From Mycobacterium sp. AT1 (GTDB lineage: Bacteria; Actinomycetota; Actinomycetes; Mycobacteriales; Mycobacteriaceae), in the NCBI RefSeq assembly GCF_002043095.1, contig NZ_MVOC01000076.1:1-64000 (forward strand): a stretch of DNA of 64,000 nt. The letters are read 5' to 3'. A model generated the notes under the pieces. The model saw nothing but the letters and a program-made list of their open reading frames with translations. It searched no databases and was not told the DNA's origin. Below, piece after piece: positions 58,526-64,000 of this stretch (within the stretch, counting starts at the first letter, position 1; each line of letters opens with the position of its first letter). A program made the translations under genes and the position numbers.

Positions 58526-59143
58526 ATGGCGCGAACGCAAAGGCAAGCCCAGGGTGACACCTCTCGCGGGCTCATCCTCGACACCACCGAACGACTGATG
58601 GGCTCCAACGGGTACGCCGCCACGTCGATCAGCGAGATCTGCAAGGCCAGCGGCCTGCCGGCCAGTTCTGTCTACTGGCACTTCGGGTCCAAGGAGGGGG
58701 TCCTGGCCGCGGTCATGGAACGCGGCGCCGAGCGCTTCTTCGCTGCGATCCCACAGCGCGACGAGGCCGCAAAGGACGGCGTTGCGCATCAATTCGCCGA
58801 AACTGCCCGGCTGCTGTCCCAGCACCCGGACTTTCTTCGGCTGTTCTACCTCCTCTCGCTCGAGCGCAGTGACGATCCAGGCGTCACCACTCTCGTTCGG
58901 CGGGTCCGCGACACCGCGATCGCCGGTTTCCGCACCGCGATCGCCGGACTCCTTCCCGCCGACGTGCCCGTCTCGACTGCCGACGGCGTGCTCGACGAAC
59001 TCACCGCGCTGGCCGTAGCGCTCTCCGACGGCATCTTCATCGCCGACCACCTCGAACCCGACTCGACCGACGTCGAACGGATGTACCGGCGGCTGTTTCA
59101 AGCCGTCACCGCCCTGCTGCCAATTCTGTTGGAGGAAGAATGA
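58526..59143 (+). CDS. TetR-family regulator of an SDR
   Basis: A 205-residue TetR regulator. The HTH (about 14-60) has AATSISEICKASGLPASSVYWHFGSK and resembles AcrR/YxaF-type regulators. The ATG follows AGGGAGAG. An 18-bp palindrome just upstream is the likely operator. The stop overlaps the ATG of the SDR gene (59140-59143), so regulator and enzyme are co-translated. Confidence 0.87.
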   Translation: MARTQRQAQGDTSRGLILDTTERLMGSNGYAATSISEICKASGLPASSVYWHFGSKEGVLAAVMERGAERFFAAIPQRDEAAKDGVAHQFAETARLLSQHPDFLRLFYLLSLERSDDPGVTTLVRRVRDTAIAGFRTAIAGLLPADVPVSTADGVLDELTALAVALSDGIFIADHLEPDSTDVERMYRRLFQAVTALLPILLEEE

Positions 59144-60054
59144 CAACGAGAACGGCCGTGATCACGGGAGCCAATTCCGGACTCGGTTTGGAATGCGCGC
59201 GAGCACTATTGGCCGGCGACGAGACGTATCACGTGGTGCTCGCCGTCCGTGACGCCGCGCGGGGGGCGGATGCCGTCACGAATCTCGGTGTGGCGCAACG
59301 CTGTACCGTGCTGCCGCTGGACCTCGCGTCGCTGGCTTCGGTCCGCGCGTTCGGCGAGCTGCTGGGTGATGCCGGGCTGCCCCCGCTGCACGCCGTCGTG
59401 TGCAACGCGGGCCTGCAGGTCCCGAGTGGAACCAGGTTGACCGAGGACGGGTTCGAAATGACATTCGGTGTCAACCATCTCGGCCACTTCGCCTTGATGC
59501 AGGGTCTGGTCCCGCAGCTGACGCGCCCCGCCCGCGTGGTCGTGGTGAGCAGCGGCACGCACGATCCCAAGAAATTCACCGGGATGCCGCACCCCGACTA
59601 CTCGTCGGCCGAGGCGCTCGCGCATCCACCGGCGGACCCCGAGGGGACGCCAAATGGGCGTAGGCGATACACCACGTCGAAGTTGTGCAACCTGCTGTTC
59701 GCCTACGAGTTGGATCGCAGGCTTGGACGTGGGGGCGACGGCATCACGGTGACGTCCTTCGACCCCGGTCTGATGCCGGGCTCCGGTCTGGCCCGGAACT
59801 ATCCCCCGGCGATGAGGTTGGTGTCCCGCTATCTCTTTGCGGCACTTCGCGTGCTGCCCAACGTGAACGGCACCCGAGAATCGGGCCGGCGTCTCGCGGC
59901 ACTCGTAGCCGACCCTCGCTTCGACGGTGTATCCGGCGCCTATTTCGAGGGCGAGAAGGCCATCCGCTCCTCTGTCGAGTCGTATGACGAATCGAAGGCG
60001 CTCGAGCTCTGGGAAGCCAGTGAACGGTTGGTTGCGCGCGTCAGGCCTTCGTGA
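59140..60054 (+). CDS. Short-chain dehydrogenase, protochlorophyllide-reductase-like
   Basis: A 304-residue SDR. The cofactor motif is TGANSGLG (residues 9-16), then CNAGLQVPSG, VNHLGHF, and the catalytic YTTSKLCN. The pattern is the retinol dehydrogenase/protochlorophyllide oxidoreductase type seen in non-photosynthetic bacteria; the substrate is unknown. It is probably controlled by the TetR encoded just upstream. The 3' end overlaps the convergent oxygenase-like gene by 14 bp. Confidence 0.86.
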   Translation: MTTRTAVITGANSGLGLECARALLAGDETYHVVLAVRDAARGADAVTNLGVAQRCTVLPLDLASLASVRAFGELLGDAGLPPLHAVVCNAGLQVPSGTRLTEDGFEMTFGVNHLGHFALMQGLVPQLTRPARVVVVSSGTHDPKKFTGMPHPDYSSAEALAHPPADPEGTPNGRRRYTTSKLCNLLFAYELDRRLGRGGDGITVTSFDPGLMPGSGLARNYPPAMRLVSRYLFAALRVLPNVNGTRESGRRLAALVADPRFDGVSGAYFEGEKAIRSSVESYDESKALELWEASERLVARVRPS

Positions 60055-60949
60055 ACGTGGGAGTGAAGACGGGCTCGGTCGGAGGCGCGTAGACCGGCTC
60101 GCCACCGGTCTCGGGGCGGTCGTCGAGCATGGCGACCACGTCCCGGGGCATGGGTGAAAGGTCGGCAGCGCGGACGAAGTCGCGGATCGTCGACCCGGTG
60201 CAGCGGCAGTCGACGTTGCGGGCGCCGAGGCCTGCCCTGATGTCGTCGACGTCGACGGTCGCGAAGTCGACCGAGAAGCGGGTCCGGTCACTGTCGTTCG
60301 GGACACTGCAGTACAGATGCTGACCGGAGAACTGCAGCATGCCCCCGACGGGAGTCACGAAGGCACTGGCCGAGAACGGGTTCACGGGTTCGGTCGGGCC
60401 GGGAAGGGGTGCCGGCCTACCCACGGCGTGGTCGTAGCAGGCGGAGTCGTTGGCGATCGCCTGGCTGAAGTACTCCAGGTGAAGGGCGATGCCGTCGCCG
60501 TCGGCGATTTCGTAGACCGGCATCCAGTGGTTGAGCTGTGCCAGGGGAGCGGCGCACCACGTGTCGCGGCGCGGTCGCCAGGCGTCGAGCCCCGCGACGA
60601 GGTGCTCATCGCCGGTGCACGCGCGAAGCCGGGGAACGCCGACGTAGGTGGTCTCGGGGTCGCCGCCGCGCTCCGTCACTAGCGCCTGGACGAAACGTCT
60701 GGACTCGGGGTGTTGGGTGAACCGTGAGGTGAGCGAGCGGAGGATCGCGGCGTGGTCGGCGGGAAGAAGGTCGAACCGGGCCAACTCGGGATTGCGGCCG
60801 CCGAAGGCGTCGCCGATCAACTCCCTGGCGAACATGGCGAACGCCACCGACGTGGGCGACGGGGAGGTGACGTTGACGGTGCCGCCGTACACCAGGGCGC
60901 GCGGAATTCGGCCGCCAACTGGCTGGTCGAACTGCACTGCAATCGGCAT
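60041..60949 (-). CDS. Putative Fe(II)/2-oxoglutarate oxygenase-like protein
   Basis: A 302-residue protein I cannot assign with certainty. The middle has HLEYFSQAIANDSACYDH and the C-terminal half has GGMLQFSGQHLYCSVPN followed by RTRFSVDFATVDVDD. That block resembles the distal iron His and 2OG-binding Arg region of phytanoyl-CoA-type dioxygenases. The N-terminus has a helical region with ARELIGDAFGGRNPELARFDLLP. The ATG at 60949 has AGAGGA nine bases upstream; a longer GTG start at 60979 is possible. It converges with the SDR gene. Function remains open. Confidence 0.6.
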   Translation of the reverse strand: MPIAVQFDQPVGGRIPRALVYGGTVNVTSPSPTSVAFAMFARELIGDAFGGRNPELARFDLLPADHAAILRSLTSRFTQHPESRRFVQALVTERGGDPETTYVGVPRLRACTGDEHLVAGLDAWRPRRDTWCAAPLAQLNHWMPVYEIADGDGIALHLEYFSQAIANDSACYDHAVGRPAPLPGPTEPVNPFSASAFVTPVGGMLQFSGQHLYCSVPNDSDRTRFSVDFATVDVDDIRAGLGARNVDCRCTGSTIRDFVRAADLSPMPRDVVAMLDDRPETGGEPVYAPPTEPVFTPTFTKA

Positions 60950-61076
60950 GGGCCCGATTCCTCTACCCGGTGACGTCACATTGGCTGCGAGTTAACTGAA
61001 GCCAACGAACTCAAGCGTAGACGCCCGACTATACCGCCGTCGAGGTTAGCGGCGCGGTTGCCACGCGCGCCGGCCG

Positions 61077-61559
61077 TCAGGCGGCCTCGCGCCACCTCTC
61101 CAGCTTGTCGGCAAACGACATCGGCAACGCTCCGCTGCTCGACGGCAACCGCACGGCGGGTAGTTCGGACTCGACGTGAGCCTCGAACAGTTCGAAGGCA
61201 GTCAACCCGTTGACGAAGATCCGTTGGATGCCCGGGTGCCGGCCGAACAGCGGTCCGAAGTCGTTGACTTCCAGCGTCGCCTTGTCGATCTTGGCGTCCA
61301 TGCTGCCGACCCGGCGGCATCGGTGGACGACGTCCCACAGCGCGACGCCGTGACCCGTCAGCGCGTCGATCCGCTGCTGGTACGGCAGGTCGACGCCGAC
61401 GTCGAAGATGCCGGCCATCAGTTGCCAGAACTGATTGCGCCGGTTGGCGTAATACTCGCCGGCGACGAGCGACCGTTCGCTGGGGAACGAGCCGAGGATG
61501 AGCACCCTGGCGTCGTCGCCGACGACGGGTGGAAGGCATTCTCGCAGCGGTTCGGTCAT
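61077..61559 (-). CDS. DNA-deoxyinosine glycosylase (UDG superfamily, HDG type)
   Basis: A 160-residue member of the family-6/HDG branch of the uracil-DNA glycosylase superfamily. Motif 1 is ILGSFPSERSL, followed by YYANRRNQFWQLM, with the Asn typical of HDGs. LWDVVHRCRR and the C-terminal LPSSSGALPMSF correspond to the remaining motifs. It is expected to remove hypoxanthine from DNA. It lies 6 kb from udgB, the other glycosylase of the superfamily in the window. Confidence 0.85.
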   Translation of the reverse strand: MTEPLRECLPPVVGDDARVLILGSFPSERSLVAGEYYANRRNQFWQLMAGIFDVGVDLPYQQRIDALTGHGVALWDVVHRCRRVGSMDAKIDKATLEVNDFGPLFGRHPGIQRIFVNGLTAFELFEAHVESELPAVRLPSSSGALPMSFADKLERWREAA

Positions 61560-61586
61560 TCCTGCGATCCTCCCAGAGAACGGTGG

Positions 61587-62342
61587 TCAGTCGCCGTCGC
61601 GCCGTCCGAGTGTCGTCACCGGCGCGGCGCCGGGTCGGGTCCACTGTGGCACCGGTCGGCTGGTCGGCCCCCAGGTGGGGTTCCCGTCGGCGTCCGCGCA
61701 CCACGACCAGCAGGAGGGCCGTCCCTCGGGCCAGCCGTCGGGGTTGTCCTCCCAGTCTTCGCCGCGGCCGTAGGGGGTCATGTCGAGCAGGCCCATCGAG
61801 CCGTTGACCCGTTCGTTGCCCCGTGCGGTCGTGGAATAGGTGAGGAACGTGCGGTCGCCGAGGCGCAGGTAGGAGGTGAGGAACCCCATCGGGCCGCCGG
61901 CCGGGCCGTCCACGCCGCGCACCGAATACCACGGCTCGGTGTAGCCCATGAACTGCACGTAGGGCGCAACCTCGTCCCACGCGCCTTCGGTCAGGACGGC
62001 GTACGAGACGCCGCGAGCGTTGAGGTAGACGGCGTCCTTCACGTGCCAGGCCGTGGTGGTGCAGCCCCCGCACTGCCCCTGGTGCGGTGCGCCGTCATGC
62101 CACATGTGCTTGTACACGACGAGTTCGTCTCGGCCGTCGAACAATTCGAGGAACGGAACGGGGCCCGCGGATCCGACGACCGTGACGGTGCCGTCGAACT
62201 CGACCATCGGCAGCCGTCGGCGGGCGGCGGCGATGGCGTCGCCTTCCCGGGTGTGGGCCTTTTCGCGGACCAGCAGCTCGTCGCGGGCGGTCTGCCAGGT
62301 GGCCGGGTCGACGACGGGTGGGTGGCCGGTGGGTGTGGTCAT
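61587..62342 (-). CDS. DUF899 thioredoxin-like protein
   Basis: A 251-residue DUF899 family protein with a predicted thioredoxin-like fold. FLELFDGRDELVVYKHMW and GQCGGCTTTAW with a CxxC pair come first, followed by the C-terminal SYLRLGDRTFLTYSTTARG and LLDMTPYGRGEDW. Its function is unknown; the family is often annotated as dithiol-disulfide isomerase-like. It is 27 bp upstream of the HDG gene, in the same direction. Confidence 0.85.
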   Translation of the reverse strand: MTTPTGHPPVVDPATWQTARDELLVREKAHTREGDAIAAARRRLPMVEFDGTVTVVGSAGPVPFLELFDGRDELVVYKHMWHDGAPHQGQCGGCTTTAWHVKDAVYLNARGVSYAVLTEGAWDEVAPYVQFMGYTEPWYSVRGVDGPAGGPMGFLTSYLRLGDRTFLTYSTTARGNERVNGSMGLLDMTPYGRGEDWEDNPDGWPEGRPSCWSWCADADGNPTWGPTSRPVPQWTRPGAAPVTTLGRRDGD

Positions 62343-62432
62343 CGTGTCCTCCTCGAGCAGCGGTCAACGGTATGGACGAGCCTGCGAGCCGGAACTCATC
62401 GCGGCCGGGATGCCGTCGGATACGTTGACCCC

Positions 62433-63557
62433 GTGGAGGACCTAGGGGACCTGGAAGCGGCCGGCCTGCTGGACGGGTTGGAGGGCACGGCGCGAGGCGA
62501 ACGGGCCGAGCTCGTCGAGTGGCTCATCTCGAAGGGCTACACCGCCGAACGGATCCGCGAGTCGTTCGCACCGATGCTGCTGGCCACCCGCGGTGCCATG
62601 GGAGACGACGGGACGCTGGTGTCGGCCCGGCAGATCAGCGAGGACGCCGGCCTCGATCTTGACTTGCTGGAACGGATGATGCGGGCCGTCGGCCTACCAC
62701 GGGTGGAGGACCCCGACGCCGTCGTGTTTCCGAGATTCGACGGCGACGCCTTCGCCAATGCACGGAAGTTCCTCGACGTCGGAATCACCGCCGATCAGGT
62801 GGTGCTGATCTTGCAGGTGCTCGCCGAGGGATTGACTCGGGCGGCGGAGGTGATGCGGTACGCCGCTTTGGCCGCCGTGCTGAAACCCGGCGCCACCGAG
62901 CTCGACACCGCGAAGGCCACCGAGGCCCTGGTGGCGCAGGTGGCGCCGCTGCTTGGGCCGATGGTCGAGGACGCTCTGCGGCTGCAGCTGCTGCACATCA
63001 TGGAGACCGAAGCAGTCACCAATACCGAACGGGCGGAAGGAGTTCCGCTTCCGGGCGCCCGGCTGGTCACGATCGCGTTCGCCGACCTCGTCGGCTTCAC
63101 CCAGCTGGGGGAGGCCGTTCCACCCGAGGATTTGGAGAAGCTCGCTCACCGGTTGGCCGACGTGGCGCGCGAGGTCGCGGAGCCGCCGGTTCGCTACGTC
63201 AAGAGCATCGGCGACGAGGTGATGCTCGTCAGCAGCGATCCCGTCGCGATGCTCGACGCCGTTCTGGACCTGCTGGACGCCACCGAGGCCGACGAGGACT
63301 TTCCGCGGCTGCGGGTGGGGCTGGCCACCGGGATGGCGGTCAGTCGGGCGGGTGACTGGTTCGGCAGCTCGGTGAACCTTGCCAGCCGGGTGACGGGGGC
63401 GTCGCGACCCGGCGCGGTTCTGGTGTCGGAGTCCACCCGCGAGGCCATCGGCGAGGCCGACCAGTTCGACTGGTCCTTCGCGGGCGCGCGGCGCCTCAAG
63501 AACATCAAGGACGAAGTGAAGCTGTTCCGCGCCCGCCGGGCTGGCGGGAAGGGGTGA
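62433..63557 (+). CDS. Soluble class III adenylyl cyclase with autoinhibitory N-domain (Rv1264-like)
   Basis: A 374-residue cytosolic cyclase. The all-helical N-terminal domain (about 1-190) corresponds to the pH-sensing regulatory domain of M. tuberculosis Rv1264, which activates the enzyme at acidic pH. The catalytic domain (about 205-368) has all canonical residues visible: metal Asp218 and Asp261, adenine-specifying Lys257 and Asp308, transition-state Asn315 and Arg319. It makes cAMP. The GTG at 62433 gives a conserved-looking start (MEDLGDLEAAG). Its last 53 bp overlap the convergent P-ATPase gene. Confidence 0.92.
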   Translation: MEDLGDLEAAGLLDGLEGTARGERAELVEWLISKGYTAERIRESFAPMLLATRGAMGDDGTLVSARQISEDAGLDLDLLERMMRAVGLPRVEDPDAVVFPRFDGDAFANARKFLDVGITADQVVLILQVLAEGLTRAAEVMRYAALAAVLKPGATELDTAKATEALVAQVAPLLGPMVEDALRLQLLHIMETEAVTNTERAEGVPLPGARLVTIAFADLVGFTQLGEAVPPEDLEKLAHRLADVAREVAEPPVRYVKSIGDEVMLVSSDPVAMLDAVLDLLDATEADEDFPRLRVGLATGMAVSRAGDWFGSSVNLASRVTGASRPGAVLVSESTREAIGEADQFDWSFAGARRLKNIKDEVKLFRARRAGGKG

Positions 63558-64000
63558 ACCGCCGCAGCCGCAGGCTGTTGCTCACCACGAACACCGAGCT
63601 GAAAGCCATTGCAGCGCTGGCGATCATCGGGTTGAGCAGCCCCAAGGCGGCCAGCGGAATGGCCGCCACGTTGTAGGCGAACGCCCAGAACAGGTTGCCC
63701 TTGATGGTGCGCAGGGTGGCGCGCGAGAGCCGGATGGCGTCGGCGGCGGCCCGAAGGTCGCCGGTGACGAGCGTCAGGTCCGACGCCTCGATCGCGACGT
63801 CGGTGCCGGTGCCCATCGCCAAGCCCAGATCGGCCTGTGCGAGGGCCGCTGCGTCGTTCACGCCGTCGCCGACCATGGCGACGACCCGGCCCTCGGACTG
63901 CAGCCGCTTGACGTGGTCGACCTTGTCGGCGGGCAGCACCTCGGCGATCACGGCGTCGATCCCGACCTCTGCCGCGACCGCTCGCGCCGCGCGCTCGTTG
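63505..64000 (-). CDS. Copper-type P1B ATPase, C-terminal fragment at window edge
   Basis: This is the C-terminal 165 codons or so of a heavy-metal P-type ATPase; the rest lies beyond the right edge. The hinge motif MVGDGVNDAAALAQADLG is complete. The last two membrane helices carry the Cu(I) signatures of P1B-1 pumps, YN in FWAFAYN and the MxxSS of MAFSSVFVVSN. The frame is open to the window end (AARAVAAEVGID before the hinge), so it is truncated by the window, not broken. CtpV/CopA-type copper export is likely. Confidence 0.9.
   Translation of the reverse strand, partial: NERAARAVAAEVGIDAVIAEVLPADKVDHVKRLQSEGRVVAMVGDGVNDAAALAQADLGLAMGTGTDVAIEASDLTLVTGDLRAAADAIRLSRATLRTIKGNLFWAFAYNVAAIPLAALGLLNPMIASAAMAFSSVFVVSNSLRLRRFTPSRQPGGRGTASLRP

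Noticed and set aside
60970..60979. GTGACGTCAC palindrome upstream of the oxygenase-like gene
   Set aside because: It is short and is not the mycobacterial CRP site (TGTGA-N6-TCACA); a chance palindrome is likely.
1..64000. CRISPR arrays, tRNA or rRNA genes, insertion sequences, prophage
   Set aside because: No regularly spaced repeats, no cloverleaf-like stretch and no transposase, integrase or phage structural protein were recognised on reading both strands.
63505..64000. P-type ATPase as a broken pseudogene
   Set aside because: The frame is open to the window edge with intact motifs, so it is cut by the window end.

Overview
The window is GC-rich, gene-dense DNA from a mycobacterium, most likely a fast-growing species (Mycolicibacterium type). 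Three things support this. Genes for typical mycobacterial systems are present: MmpS/MmpL, the LpqY-SugABC trehalose importer, the fused 2-oxoglutarate decarboxylase Kgd, SigE-RseA-HtrA-TatB, the Tap efflux pump and a CYP130-like P450. Several promoters end directly at a start codon (leaderless mRNAs). Gene order, compared from memory, follows M. tuberculosis Rv1216c to Rv1264, interrupted by genes not found there. I recognise no IS element, phage, tRNA, rRNA or CRISPR array. No gap between genes exceeds 300 bp.

Layout. 1-48: a perfect mycobacterial SOS box at the edge, probably for a gene to the left. 49-3910: leftward operon of TetR regulator, ABC exporter ATPase, ABC permease and membrane methyltransferase, started from a 44-bp palindrome. 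3982-8064: O-methyltransferase, then sigE, rseA, htrA and tatB (envelope stress and protein export). 8061-14947: Mrp, a secreted lytic transglycosylase, a DUF1003 protein, an MgtE_N/CBS protein, an inserted CoA-ester lyase, two small membrane proteins and a stress-type protein. 15136-20022: lpqY-sugABC with a coupled suppressor-of-fused-like gene, closed by a 24-bp-stem hairpin. 20155-24253: CorA, malic enzyme, lipoprotein LpqZ, SDR. 24390-29035: kgd and a membrane protein. 29189-37957: two MFS pumps, an FAD-linked oxidase, a very large nuclease-helicase and lipoprotein LprE. 38060-44154: DEAD-box helicase, acyltransferase, siderophore-interacting flavoprotein, arylsulfatase. 44156-50133: P450-TetR operon, then a TetR divergent from mmpS-mmpL. 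50130-54452: lactate permease plus FAD-linked 2-hydroxyacid oxidase, and Tap. 54528-62342: two uracil/hypoxanthine DNA glycosylase-superfamily genes and an accessory set (luciferase-like, DDN-like, ACMSD-like, HIT, TetR-SDR, a possible Fe(II)/2OG oxygenase, DUF899). 62433-64000: a soluble adenylyl cyclase like Rv1264 and the C-terminal end of a copper-type P-ATPase that runs off the window.

How the parts fit. Many neighbours share 4-bp ATGA/GTGA start-stop overlaps, so operons are tightly coupled. Several convergent pairs overlap at their 3' ends, three of them through one shared CTAG. The envelope-stress, trehalose-recycling and 2-oxoglutarate functions look like core mycobacterial physiology. 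The inserted genes (CoA lyase, extra MFS, sulfatase, lactate permease, MmpS/L with its TetR, TetR-SDR) look like catabolic or export additions. No wholly new system is obvious. The most unusual items are the iron-sulfur nuclease/exonuclease/helicase fusion, the SUFU-like gene coupled to the trehalose importer, and several well-defined palindromic operators.
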